64,000 nt of DNA from Bradyrhizobium zhanjiangense (lineage in GTDB: Bacteria; Pseudomonadota; Alphaproteobacteria; Rhizobiales; Xanthobacteraceae), in NCBI RefSeq assembly GCF_004114935.1, contig NZ_CP022221.1, forward strand, positions 5,229,001-5,293,000, written 5' to 3'. The position numbers were made by a program, and so were the translations under genes. Positions 7,690 to 16,514 of the stretch are shown piece after piece. Numbering within the stretch: the first letter of the stretch is position 1; every line of letters starts with the position of its first letter. The notes beneath the pieces were generated by a model that worked only from the letters and a program-made list of their open reading frames with translations, searched no databases and was not told where the DNA came from.

Positions 7690-10020
7690 TCAAGGTGCGT
7701 CCTGAAACAGGCGCTTGCTGAGGATGGCGTGCACGCCCCAATTGCCGTCGACCACCTGCGTGACGCCGAAATCGACGGCGGCCGACATCAGCGCGATCGC
7801 CTCGTCCTCGCTGAGACCTTTGGTGTTCATCAGGAAGCGCCGCATCTTGCGGAACGCGTCCTTCATGGCGAGATCGAGCGAGGATTTTGCGTAGACCTCG
7901 CTTTGGCCCTGCGCGCCGAACTCGGCGAGGTAATTCGGGTGGCTGAAGCCGGTCAGCACCCAGTCGGTCTCGGTCTCGATGAGGGGATAAGAGAGATCGG
8001 CGAAGGGCCGGCCGGCGAGATCGGCCTTCTTGTGCAGGATCACCTCGAAGGTGCCGGTCATCGAGCATTCGATCGCGGTGCCGCTGAGCTCGCCGTCGCC
8101 CTGTGTGGCATGGGGATCGCCGACCGACAACAGTGCTCCGGGCACGGAGACCGGAAGATAGACGGTCGCCCCCTTCCCGAGCCGCCAGTTGTCGAGATTG
8201 CCTCCGAAATAGGACGGCGGCACGGAATCGACGAAATCGACCTCGCGCGGCGCCACCGCGATCACGCCGAAATGCGGCCGCAGGGGAATGCGGATGCCGT
8301 CGAGCACGGCGTGGCGGGGCTTGATCGTACCGGGCGTGACGGGAACGCCGGGATAGTCGTAGGTGGCGTGCACCACGCCGGAGGGATCGGTCTGCGGCTC
8401 CCAGCGGTAGGAATAAAGCGCGCGGGCGTGTGGCTGCACGGGATCGTCGAAGATCTCGTAGATGGTAACGACCTCGCGCGGCTGGGGACCGCCGAGAAAC
8501 TCGCTATAGTGATAGCCCCACCACGCCGCGACCGAAGAGCCGAACACGCGGCCCGCATGGTTCGGGCTGCGGCTTGCGCGCGGGACGATGTCGAGGATGC
8601 GCACCTCCAGCACGTCGCCGGGCTGGGCGTCCTTGACCGCGACCGGCCCAGTGCAGATGTGGACGCCGAATCCCTCGCCCGCGCCGCGGCCGAACACGCT
8701 GGCATCCATGGGACCGGCACCGCGGCGGTCGACGTTCTTCTTGTCGGCCGTCCAGCCGAACACGCTTTCGGCGCCGGCATCGCCCGCGATCATCATCTCC
8801 GGCGCGTCGGAGGCGTGCTGGGTCAGCGTTTCGATGGTGATGGTATCGCCGGAGGCAATCTCGATCTGCGGCGACAGCGAGCGGCTGAAATAACCCCAAT
8901 GGACGCGGCGGGCCTCGACCGGGAGGTGATGATGCCTCCGCTCCGACGTGGTTCGCTCCTCGCTGCCGGCACAAGTGACGCTGCTGCGGACCTCCACGCT
9001 CTGATGCGTGCGGAGCTGTGCCAGCGCCTCCTGTGGCCAGCCGCGCTGGCCGGCGACGCCATGCTGCGAGGTCGCCCGCTCCGCCTCCTGCTGGCGAAAC
9101 TCGCGCGGCGGCAATCCGAAGCGATGACGGAAGGCGCGGCTGAAATGCGCGGAGTCGCCGAAGCCATAGGCGTAGGCGATCTCCGAGATCGAGCGATGCG
9201 CCTCGGCCGGATTGGAGAGATCGGCAAAGGCGCGCTGGAGTCGGCGCTCGCGAACGTAATGGGTAAAATTGTCGCCGACGGTTTCGAACAGCTTTTGCAA
9301 ATAGCGTTCGGAGATGCCCTCGGCCTGCGCGACACGCGCCGGTACCAGATCGGGATCGTCGAGGCGGCGCTCGATGGTCTGACAGATTCTGTGGAGCAGC
9401 GCGGCCTGCGTCGCGCTCGATCCGGCATCGGAGGCCGATGATGCCAGCCGATGCGCGAGCGTCAGGAGAAGATCGACCAGAGACTGCGCGACCGAATTCC
9501 ATTCGGCGTCACTCAGGGTGTCGAGGATCCGTGCGGTCGTGTCGAGCAGACGGGAGAATACATCGGCAAAGCCGCCGGGTGGGACGACGCGGGGCTCACC
9601 GAGCCGTGGCTTGACCGAGAGGCGTCCGTGCAGCGCCTCCGAGGTCACCGACAGCGCGATGGCGCGCATGTCGCGCTGAAATACGACGCTCCAGTCGCCG
9701 GCTCGCGGCAGCAGCACGAGGTGGCCGACGGGAACGATGCGATGACCGCCGGCGCTTTTCAGCACCATACCGTCCTCGACCGGCAACAGCGCGATCGGAA
9801 GATCTTCACTCGCTTGCGCGAGAGGCCCGACACTCTGCGCGCCTGCGGCCATGCGGGTCAGTGCAACACCTGCGGTGTGGCGATGGGATGCGGTCGCGTG
9901 TCCGTCGAAAATGCCGTGACCGCCCGCTGGTTGCAGGCCGACCGCAGCCAGCACGTCCCGCCAGGCTTCGGGGCGGTCGTCTTGCGCGTAGGATTCGCTC
10001 GTGAACGGGCGGAAGCTCAT
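7690..10020 (-). CDS. AraC-family regulator fused to a formamidase/acetamidase
   Basis: One open frame joins two proteins usually encoded separately. Counting from the ATG at 10020, residues 1-200 are an AraC ligand-binding-like domain and about 208-310 the double helix-turn-helix (ISEIAYAYGFGDSAHFSRAF). A linker of about 50 residues follows. Residues 363-776 are a full FmdA/AmdA amidase, closely related to the neighbouring formamidase (VHWGYFS, HHA, VGDPHATQGDGELSGTAIE). Such amidases hydrolyse short amides to ammonia and acid. The linker encodes a GAGGAG-like ribosome site followed by ACG where an amidase ATG would be expected, so the fusion may stem from a lost start codon and lost stop. 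The frame is open to a GTG at 10119, which would add 33 residues. Confidence 0.82.
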   Translation of the reverse strand: MSFRPFTSESYAQDDRPEAWRDVLAAVGLQPAGGHGIFDGHATASHRHTAGVALTRMAAGAQSVGPLAQASEDLPIALLPVEDGMVLKSAGGHRIVPVGHLVLLPRAGDWSVVFQRDMRAIALSVTSEALHGRLSVKPRLGEPRVVPPGGFADVFSRLLDTTARILDTLSDAEWNSVAQSLVDLLLTLAHRLASSASDAGSSATQAALLHRICQTIERRLDDPDLVPARVAQAEGISERYLQKLFETVGDNFTHYVRERRLQRAFADLSNPAEAHRSISEIAYAYGFGDSAHFSRAFRHRFGLPPREFRQQEAERATSQHGVAGQRGWPQEALAQLRTHQSVEVRSSVTCAGSEERTTSERRHHHLPVEARRVHWGYFSRSLSPQIEIASGDTITIETLTQHASDAPEMMIAGDAGAESVFGWTADKKNVDRRGAGPMDASVFGRGAGEGFGVHICTGPVAVKDAQPGDVLEVRILDIVPRASRSPNHAGRVFGSSVAAWWGYHYSEFLGGPQPREVVTIYEIFDDPVQPHARALYSYRWEPQTDPSGVVHATYDYPGVPVTPGTIKPRHAVLDGIRIPLRPHFGVIAVAPREVDFVDSVPPSYFGGNLDNWRLGKGATVYLPVSVPGALLSVGDPHATQGDGELSGTAIECSMTGTFEVILHKKADLAGRPFADLSYPLIETETDWVLTGFSHPNYLAEFGAQGQSEVYAKSSLDLAMKDAFRKMRRFLMNTKGLSEDEAIALMSAAVDFGVTQVVDGNWGVHAILSKRLFQDAP

Positions 10021-10154
10021 CGGATCGACCCAGATTGCAGTCGATCGAAGCAACCTCTGTGCCAGACGCACGCGGTCCTCCGTCACAGCGACGGGCCGCA
10101 AATGAGGTTTGTCCTTCACGCGTTCATCCGGAATATGGAATGCACTTCAATGCA

Positions 10155-11396
10155 TTAGTCGCACCGGAAGATGTTCTTGCGGATCGTGCCGTGAACGCCC
10201 CAATTGGCATCGACCACCTGGGTGACGCCGAAATCGGCGCCGACCGAAATCAGCGAGATCGCCTCGTCCTCGCTGAGGCAATGCACGGTCATCAGGAACC
10301 GGCGCAGTTTTCTGAATGCGTCGCGCATCGCACGGTCGAGACTGGAGTGATTGGCAATCTGGGTTTGTGCGTCAGTGCCGAGGGCTGCTAGGTAGTTCGG
10401 ATAGGTGAAGCCGTAGAACGACCAGGCGTGGTCAGTCTCGAGCATGGGATGGTCGAGGCCTTCGAGGCTGGTGCCGCCAAGGTCGACCTTCTTGTGCAGG
10501 ATGAATTCGAAATCGCCGGTTAGCGAGGTCTCGATCGCGGTGCCGCCGAGCTCGCTGTCGCCTTGCGCGGCATGGGGGTCGCCGACCGAGAAATAGGCGC
10601 CGGGGACCGCGACCGGATAGAACATCCGCGCCCCCTTGCCGATGCGCCAGTCGTCGATGTTGCCGCCGGTATAGCTCGGCGGTATCGAGCTGACGAAATC
10701 GGCTTCCGACGGCGCGAGGCCCATGGTGCCGAAATGCAGCCGCGCCGGCACCCTCACGCTGGAGAGGATGTTCTCGCGCTTCCTGATCGTGGCGTGGTCC
10801 ACGCGCACGCCGGGATAGTCGATGGTCGGATGCACGATACCGTCCGGGTCGATCTGCGGCGTCCACACGTAATTGTAGACGGCCTTCGCGTAAGGCTCAC
10901 CCGAGGTGTCGAGCTCGAAGATGGTGACGACCTCGCGCGGCTTCGGCTCCTCGACCAGATCGTGGTAGTGAAAGCCCCAGTTTGCCGCGACGTTGGAGCC
11001 GAAGCAGCGGCCGGCATGGCAGGCGCTGCAGCTCGGCCGCGGTCGGACGTCGAGAATGCGAACCTCCAGAATGTCGCCGGGCTCGGCGCCTTCGATCGCG
11101 ACGGGACCGGTAAGAAGATGCACGCCGATCCCCTCGCCTGCGCCGCGGATAAAGGGGCCCTCGACGGGGCCGGAGCCGCGGCGCGTCACGGCCTTGTGCT
11201 CGCGCGTCCACTGGAACACGCTCTCGGCGCCGGGATCGCCCTCGATCATGCGCTCGTAATCATCATTGGCATGATGGGTCAGCGTTTCGATAGTGGCGCG
11301 GTCTCCGGAACGCAGCGTCAGGGCCGGCGCGACGGTCTTAGAGAAATAGCCCCAATGGACGGTCTTCGGCGAAACCGGCAGCGCGACATGCTTCAT
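10155..11396 (-). CDS. Formamidase/acetamidase family amidohydrolase
   Basis: This 413-residue FmdA/AmdA-family enzyme starts MKHVALPVSPKTVHWGYFS, typical of the family. Other family blocks are GDRATIETLTHHAND, GPVAIEGAEPGDILEVRIL and SVGDPHAAQGDSELGGTAIE, the last with the conserved acidic and histidine residues of the active site. Known members hydrolyse formamide, acetamide or similar short amides in the cytoplasm, giving ammonium. It lies 49 bases after the fused permease-ATPase gene and upstream of a fusion protein carrying a paralogous amidase domain, so the two enzymes may handle different amides. The substrate is inferred from family and context only. Confidence 0.92.
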   Translation of the reverse strand: MKHVALPVSPKTVHWGYFSKTVAPALTLRSGDRATIETLTHHANDDYERMIEGDPGAESVFQWTREHKAVTRRGSGPVEGPFIRGAGEGIGVHLLTGPVAIEGAEPGDILEVRILDVRPRPSCSACHAGRCFGSNVAANWGFHYHDLVEEPKPREVVTIFELDTSGEPYAKAVYNYVWTPQIDPDGIVHPTIDYPGVRVDHATIRKRENILSSVRVPARLHFGTMGLAPSEADFVSSIPPSYTGGNIDDWRIGKGARMFYPVAVPGAYFSVGDPHAAQGDSELGGTAIETSLTGDFEFILHKKVDLGGTSLEGLDHPMLETDHAWSFYGFTYPNYLAALGTDAQTQIANHSSLDRAMRDAFRKLRRFLMTVHCLSEDEAISLISVGADFGVTQVVDANWGVHGTIRKNIFRCD

Positions 11397-11445
11397 GAGG
11401 TGGCCTCTTCGGGGAACGCGGACGTGAACCTTGTGGAGACAGCGC

Positions 11446-13068
11446 TCATCGCACGGTCTCCGGAGTCTTCTCGGCTTCCATCACGCTGAGGAAACGCGCC
11501 GTCAGCGGATTGCGAGGATTGGAGAGCACCTCGTGCGCCGGTCCGTCCTCGATGATCGCCCCGCCGCTCAGGAAAGCGACACGATCGGCGATCTCGTCAG
11601 CGAAACGGATCTGGTGCGTGGAGATGATCATGGTAAGGCCGTCGTCGATGGCGAGACGGCGGATCACCTCCAGCACCTCATTGACGAGCTCGGGATCGAG
11701 CGCCGAGGTCGGCTCGTCCAGCAGCAGCACGCTCGGATTCGGCGCGAGCGCGCGGGCGATGGCAACGCGCTGCTGCTGGCCGCCGGAGAGATGCCGCGGC
11801 AACGCGTCGGCGCGATGCGAGAGCCCAACGCGGTCGAGCAGCTCGGCGGCCCGACGATCGGCATCGATCCGGCTCACGCCGTGGACCCAGCGCAACGGGC
11901 CGGCGATGTTCTCCTTTGCCGACAGATGCGCGAACAGATTGAACTGCTGGAACACCATGCCGACGCCGACGCTGGCGCGTTCATTGGCAATCGCCCGCGG
12001 CGACAGCGGCTTGCCGTTCTCGCCAAAGCCGAGGCGGCGGCCGCCGACGCGCACGGTGCCGGCGTCCCAGTTTTCGAGATGGTTGATGCAGCGGAGCAGC
12101 GTGCTCTTGCCGGAGCCGCTGGGACCGAGCAGCGCGACGACCTCACCCACGCGCACCGTGAGGTCGAGGCCGTCGAGCACCTTCTGCGGGCCGTAGCTCT
12201 TGGTGAGATCGTTGACATCGACCGCGACATTGTTGCGCGCGATCGTCGCGGCGCGGCGGGCGCGTTCCTCGCGCGTCAACGCCAGGGGCGCCGTGTCGGT
12301 GAGCGAGGGCTGTGCGGGCTCTCGATCGGTGACGGCGGCAGCGGCAAGCTCAAGCTTGGTGGCGAGATCCACGCGGCGCCAGGGCAGGTAATCGGCGAGC
12401 TTGCGCTCGCGGCGCGTCGTACGGTCGAGATCGAGCAGCCATTCGACGAAGAGCTGGATGGCGCTGATGGTTGCGGTCAGCACGAGATACAGAAGACCTG
12501 AGGCAAAGAAGATCGAGAAGAAGTCGAAGGTCGAGGACGCGAGCTGGGTCGAGCGCAAGGTCAGCTCCTGGACCGCGACGACGGAGGCGAGCGAGGAATT
12601 TTTCAGCGCACTCACTGCCTCGTTGCCGAAGGCCGGGATCATGGTGCGGATGGCCTGCGGCGCGATGACCCGGTGCATCAGCACCGACGGCGTCATGCCG
12701 AGCGCCTGCCCCGCCGTCAGCTGCCCGCGGTCGACGCCGAGCACGCCGGCGCGCAGCATCTCCGCGATGAATGGCGCCTCGTTGCAGGCGAGCGCGAGGC
12801 CGGCGGCGAGCACGGCCGGAAGCTTGATACCGATATGGGGCAGCGCGTCGTAGGCGAACACCATCTGCAGGATCAGCGGCGTGCCGCGGAAGATCACGGT
12901 GTAGGCCCTGGCGATCGCCGCCAGCGGCCAGAAGCGGGAGAGCTGCATGGCGGCGAGGATCAATCCGAGGATCAATCCGCCGCCGAGCCCGAGGGCGGTC
13001 ACCTCCAGGGTGAGCTCGATGCCCTCGAGCAGATACGGCATGCTCAGATAATGGAGGAACAGCGACAT
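11446..13068 (-). CDS. Polar amino-acid-type ABC transporter, permease fused to ATPase
   Basis: This 540-residue protein joins two subunits usually encoded apart. Residues 1-230 are a HisM/GlnP-type permease with about five membrane helices and the EAA loop (GQALGMTPSVLMHRVIAPQA). After a linker, residues 285-530 are an ABC ATPase with Walker [10 protein letters not shown], signature LSGGQQQR and Walker [11 protein letters not shown]. Together with the binding protein whose stop codon overlaps this ATG by one base (TGATG), it forms a complete importer. The family takes up polar amino acids and related small molecules. The downstream amidases suggest an amide or amidated compound. Such permease-ATPase fusions are known but uncommon. 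Confidence 0.92.
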   Translation of the reverse strand: MSLFLHYLSMPYLLEGIELTLEVTALGLGGGLILGLILAAMQLSRFWPLAAIARAYTVIFRGTPLILQMVFAYDALPHIGIKLPAVLAAGLALACNEAPFIAEMLRAGVLGVDRGQLTAGQALGMTPSVLMHRVIAPQAIRTMIPAFGNEAVSALKNSSLASVVAVQELTLRSTQLASSTFDFFSIFFASGLLYLVLTATISAIQLFVEWLLDLDRTTRRERKLADYLPWRRVDLATKLELAAAAVTDREPAQPSLTDTAPLALTREERARRAATIARNNVAVDVNDLTKSYGPQKVLDGLDLTVRVGEVVALLGPSGSGKSTLLRCINHLENWDAGTVRVGGRRLGFGENGKPLSPRAIANERASVGVGMVFQQFNLFAHLSAKENIAGPLRWVHGVSRIDADRRAAELLDRVGLSHRADALPRHLSGGQQQRVAIARALAPNPSVLLLDEPTSALDPELVNEVLEVIRRLAIDDGLTMIISTHQIRFADEIADRVAFLSGGAIIEDGPAHEVLSNPRNPLTARFLSVMEAEKTPETVR

Positions 13069-13988
13069 CAGTCAGCCGTCAGGATGTCCGGCTCCTTGAA
13101 ATTGTTCACGTCGAGCCCCCACTTCTTCAGAAGCTCCATATGCGTGCCGGCCTTCTGCACCTCGATCAGCGCGGCTAGCACCGCGTCACGGAATTTCGGC
13201 TTGTCCTTGGGCACGGCGATGCCGACGGAGTACGGGATGGTCACTGCGATCGCCTTCTCCAGCTTGTCCGGATAGGCCTTCACCGCGCTGTCGACGGTGT
13301 TGACGTCGTTGACATAGGTGTCGGCGCGGCCGGCGAGGATCGCCTGGATGCAGTTGGCGTTGTTGTCGTAGAGCTGGATGGTCGGCTCCGGCTTGCCGGC
13401 CTTCTTGCACTCCGGGATCAGTGCCTGGATCAGGGGCACCTCGACATAGCCGGTGTTTTCGGCGGCGGCGGCGCCGCACATCGACAGGTTGATGCCGTTG
13501 ATGCCCTTCGGATTGCCCTTGGCGACCAGCACGCCGTCGAACACTTTCGAGTAGGTGATGAAGTCGGCGGCCTTGGCGCGCTCCTTGGTGGCGTAGATGT
13601 CGGAGATGACGATGTCCGCTTGCCCCGCGGCGAGCGTGGTGAGGAGCGCTGCGAACACGACCGGCTTGTAAGTCAGCTTGAAGCCGAGGCATTCGCCGAT
13701 GGCTTCGCCGAGATCGATGTCGAAACCGATATATTTGCTGGGGTCCTTGGGATCGATGGTCTCATAGCCCGGCGTGTGCGGGTTGATCGCATTGACGAGT
13801 GTCTTGCCCTTCCAGTCCGGGTACTTTTCCTGGAGCGCGGTGCAGGCGGCGGGCGCTGCGGCCTGCGCACTCAGCGGTGCGGCGGCAACCATGCCGAATG
13901 CGATCGCTGCGCCAAGCATGAACTTGCGCCACCGCAATGATGCGCGCGCCATTCCCTGCCGCGCCTGGGGCCAAACCGATTTCTCCAT
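13068..13988 (-). CDS. ABC transporter periplasmic substrate-binding protein (family 3)
   Basis: The ATG at 13988 follows a strong GGAGGA ribosome site. The 306-residue product has a long basic N-region, a hydrophobic segment and an AQAAAP cleavage region near residue 44. The mature protein is a polar amino-acid-type (SBP_bac_3) binding domain, with the opening YIGFDIDLGEAIGECLG and the hinge-region phrase GQADIVISDIYAT. Three or more cysteines in the mature part could form disulfides. It is the first gene of the amide operon and delivers ligand to the fused permease-ATPase. The ligand is unknown. A later start at Met13 or Met24 would also leave a workable signal peptide. Confidence 0.92.
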   Translation of the reverse strand: MEKSVWPQARQGMARASLRWRKFMLGAAIAFGMVAAAPLSAQAAAPAACTALQEKYPDWKGKTLVNAINPHTPGYETIDPKDPSKYIGFDIDLGEAIGECLGFKLTYKPVVFAALLTTLAAGQADIVISDIYATKERAKAADFITYSKVFDGVLVAKGNPKGINGINLSMCGAAAAENTGYVEVPLIQALIPECKKAGKPEPTIQLYDNNANCIQAILAGRADTYVNDVNTVDSAVKAYPDKLEKAIAVTIPYSVGIAVPKDKPKFRDAVLAALIEVQKAGTHMELLKKWGLDVNNFKEPDILTAD

Positions 13989-14426
13989 CTCGCCAGTTCC
14001 TCCGAAATGTCATGGCGCCTGCCATGGTCCAGTGATCGGGGAGGAAACGTGAGGGAGTGCGCCGAGAAAAGCTTGTCCGCAGGCGTACAAAAAATTGGAT
14101 GGAGGCGCCCGGCATTTGGGCAAGCGGTTGCACAAAAACTGTTCGCCCGGTCGCCAACCGACGCAGGCGCCAATTCCGAATTCGGGAGAACGAAATGATC
14201 TCGTCTGATGCAGCAATCTGCCGATCAGGGAATCATTCGGTAAAGCCGTTTGACAGAGATATGACGGCCCGCCGATGGAAATGTGACGCCAGAGTGGAGC
14301 ATCTAGGGCCGCCTTCCCCAGCAAATCAACCGGACCTCCACAGTCTGTCCGCAGCATATTCACAAGTTGACCGTGCCGGATTCGTGAGCCTGTGCAAGCC
14401 ACTTGCTGCGCACAAATCCACAGAGT
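13989..14426. other. Intergenic region upstream of the amide operon
   Basis: No gene is supported here. The stretch is less GC-rich than its flanks and should hold the promoter of the amide ABC operon, which is read leftwards. I see no convincing AraC half-site pair, riboswitch or repeat by eye. The small secreted protein gene beyond it reads in the same direction, towards this region. Confidence 0.5.
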
Positions 14427-14687
14427 CTACCCGCCAGCCTGATCGAACACGCTGCGACAGGCTTCGCTCAGGCTGGCCCGGTTGCGCCGCAGGCGCGCGG
14501 TGATGGCACGGACGTTGGGGATTTCGCCGGCGCAGAGGCGATAGACGTCGGGCGTGCAGGCTCGGCGCTGCTCTGGCGTTCCCTGCGCATGGGCGGCGGA
14601 GGCAAACAGCGTCAGAAACAGCCCGACCGTCGAGGCGTGGCGCGCCCGGTTCTTCACACCTGAAAACCGCAAGAACCTCGCCTTCAT
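14427..14687 (-). CDS. Small secreted Cys-containing protein
   Basis: This 86-residue product has a signal peptide ending in AAHAQG near residue 35. The mature part is about 50 residues with three cysteines in RRACTPDVYRLC and LSEAC, resembling small periplasmic cysteine-repeat proteins of Bradyrhizobium and relatives. Function is unknown. An intervening CGEI-like core and Arg-rich C-terminus point to a compact disulfide-bonded fold. It stands alone, with convergent and divergent neighbours. Confidence 0.75.
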   Translation of the reverse strand: MKARFLRFSGVKNRARHASTVGLFLTLFASAAHAQGTPEQRRACTPDVYRLCAGEIPNVRAITARLRRNRASLSEACRSVFDQAGG

Positions 14688-14944
14688 GACTGCTCTCCCG
14701 TTCTGCCCTGCCCGCCCGGCTGCGTTGACCGGTGTCGCAACAGACGGTGCGAGAAATAAACCCGCGGGGATGTGATTTTATTCACAGTGCTCGCAAGCGG
14801 AGGAACCTAGAGTTCCCAAAGAGTTTCAGGAATTGCTAACCAATCGGGCCCCCGATTGCCGGATCGTTAAAATGCGAACGATCTGGTCAATCGGGAAACA
14901 AACCGGCTTTGCGACATTGCGCCATCCGCGTTCCGGAGGGTGTG

Positions 14945-15139
14945 ATGAGCGAAGCCGAATTCAACTTGCTGCTGGATGCCGTCCGGGACGTCATGATTGA
15001 CGAAGATTTTGGGCCCGCGCCGGAGGAGGAATTCGTGCCCCGCTCGTGGTCGTACGCCGCAACGCCCAAAGCCGCCAATGACAATGAGGGCGCCTGGCCC
15101 CTCCTGCCCTTTCCGGACGGCTGGTACGCAGCCTGCTGA
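14945..15139 (+). CDS. Hypothetical 64-residue acidic protein
   Basis: The ATG at 14945 follows GGAGGG at five bases' spacing and starts MSEAEFNLLLDAVRDVMIDEDF. The N-terminal half is helical and acidic, the C-terminal half is Pro/Trp-rich (GAWPLLPFPDGWY). No domain is recognised. An intrinsic terminator 21 bases after the stop shows that it is a monocistronic gene. The frame is open 36 bases further upstream, but the ribosome site marks this start. Confidence 0.7.
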   Translation: MSEAEFNLLLDAVRDVMIDEDFGPAPEEEFVPRSWSYAATPKAANDNEGAWPLLPFPDGWYAAC

Positions 15140-15160
15140 GCCACCTTCGCTGAGAAGGAA

Positions 15161-15183
15161 GCGCCCGTCTCGCGGGCGTTTTG
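15161..15183 (+). terminator. Intrinsic terminator
   Basis: CGCCCG, a five-base loop and CGGGCG are followed by a short T tract. It lies just after the 64-residue gene and is oriented with it. Confidence 0.75.
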
Positions 15184-15220
15184 CTATAGGCACGCGCCGA
15201 CAACCCGACGCAGCGACGAA

Positions 15221-15367
15221 TCAAGTCTTGACGCGCTCCTCGCCGTCCTGCGGCGCCCGGTCGGCTGCGGCCGGCGGAAAGATGCTGTCATAGATCGCGC
15301 GCGCCTCGCGAATGAGGCGAGCCCGCTCCAGCTCGGATTTCGGGACAAATCGGACGATGTCGCCCAC
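15221..15367 (-). CDS. Hypothetical 48-residue protein
   Basis: I chose a GTG at 15367 because GGAGAAGCC precedes it at good spacing. The product starts GDIVRFVPKSELERARLIREARAI after the initiator and ends in a charged tail. One long amphipathic helix covers most of it. The frame remains open to a TTG at 15406, which lacks a ribosome site. Function unknown. Base composition fits the surrounding genes. Confidence 0.55.
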   Translation of the reverse strand: MGDIVRFVPKSELERARLIREARAIYDSIFPPAAADRAPQDGEERVKT

Positions 15368-15545
15368 GGCTTCTCCAACGCTCGGTTGATTAGATATCCC
15401 GCCCAATCGATGCGAATTCTATGCCAACGGGCCTGAATCGCGAATTTCCACCCGGCCCCGGGGAAACCCGGTAGCGAGCCGCGCGAAAGCAATGCTCGCG
15501 GAACCTGAGCCGAAGTGAGTTTATTCTGAAGAATCAGAGGCTTGA

Positions 15546-15619
15546 TGGAGGCCACGACCAGAATTGAACTGGTGTACACGGTTTTGCAGACCGTTGCGTA
15601 ACCACTCCGCCACGTGGCC
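15546..15619 (-). tRNA. tRNA-Cys (anticodon GCA)
   Basis: The minus strand gives a 74-nucleotide cloverleaf: acceptor GGCCACG paired to CGTGGCC, anticodon loop CTGCAAA, T loop TTCAATT, discriminator T and an encoded CCA. The U73 discriminator is typical of tRNA-Cys. Confidence 0.95.
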
Positions 15620-15737
15620 CCGTAAGGCCGGAGCAATATAGGGGATGAAGGGTTTAGGCAACCGCCTTCGTCCCACTTTCCAGGCGACTTCCAACGCCTT
15701 GACGGAGACCTCGAGCGCTATGCTTTTGCCCAGCCTG

Positions 15738-16478
15738 TCAGGCTCGTTTGCGACGCCGGAAGTCGCGGCGGCCGCGCTTCGGGGCAGGTCTGGGCGCCAA
15801 TTCCGGCATCTCGGCCTGGACCTCACGGTAGCGCGCCAACAGTCGCTCAAAACTGGCGTGCAGGGTGTCGGCGATATCAGGACGCCGCTCGAGGCCCGCG
15901 AGGATCGTCGCCGCCGCCTCGATGGTCGAGAGGCCGTCGCGGCGTGGCTCCTTGCGCAGGCGCCCGTAGCGCGAGGGGTGCGCCGGGTTCAGGATCACGC
16001 GCTGACACTTCAGCATCCAGGGATTGCGCCACCACAGCGCCTTGGCCTGGCTCCAGGTGCCGTCGAGCAGAACGACGCCTTCGAGCTTGCCGAGGATCGC
16101 CCGCTGATTTTCTGCGATCTCGCCCTTGCGGTTGAGCGCGACGATCTCGCCTTCGGCGTCGAGATCGGCGGCGCGGGCCGAGCCGAGATAGAGCACGGCC
16201 CAACGCGCGGCATTCTCGACCGGCCGGCCCAGCGCCTTGGACAGGCTCGGCCAGGACAGGCCGACGCGCACCGTGGCATCGGCGAAATGCTTCGCGAGCA
16301 GCCGGGCGGTGCCGAGCGCCCTGTCCTGCTCCTGCGGATGCTGGAGGATCAGGAGCGACAGCCGATTCTCAATGGGCGTGACGCTGTCGCAGATGCACAG
16401 CGGCATCGGCTTCTGGCAGTGCGGGCATTCGGGGATGGGCTCGGCCGGCGCGGCGGCGGTATCGGGCGCGTTGGACAT
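15738..16478 (-). CDS. DTW-domain tRNA-uridine aminocarboxypropyltransferase
   Basis: This 246-residue DTW-family protein (TapT/YfiP-like) is predicted to transfer an aminocarboxypropyl group from SAM to a tRNA uridine, giving acp3U. A probable zinc site (Cys18, Cys21, Cys28, Cys30 in CPHCQKPMPLCIC) opens the domain. The family signature appears as LLDGTWSQAKAL at about 137-148, with Gly in place of the second residue in some members. The PSRYGRLRKEP motif follows, and an Arg/Lys-rich tail ends the protein. E. coli modifies U47. It stands between tRNA-Cys and the efflux operon and appears to be transcribed alone. The length is normal. Confidence 0.88.
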   Translation of the reverse strand: MSNAPDTAAAPAEPIPECPHCQKPMPLCICDSVTPIENRLSLLILQHPQEQDRALGTARLLAKHFADATVRVGLSWPSLSKALGRPVENAARWAVLYLGSARAADLDAEGEIVALNRKGEIAENQRAILGKLEGVVLLDGTWSQAKALWWRNPWMLKCQRVILNPAHPSRYGRLRKEPRRDGLSTIEAAATILAGLERRPDIADTLHASFERLLARYREVQAEMPELAPRPAPKRGRRDFRRRKRA

Positions 16479-16514
16479 GGCGCCGCTATACGCTCGATGC
16501 GGCGCCTCAACAAC

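Noticed and set aside
7432..9441. 669-codon plus-strand frame opposite the AraC-formamidase fusion
   Set aside because: Antisense shadow. The minus-strand product shows clear motifs from both families.
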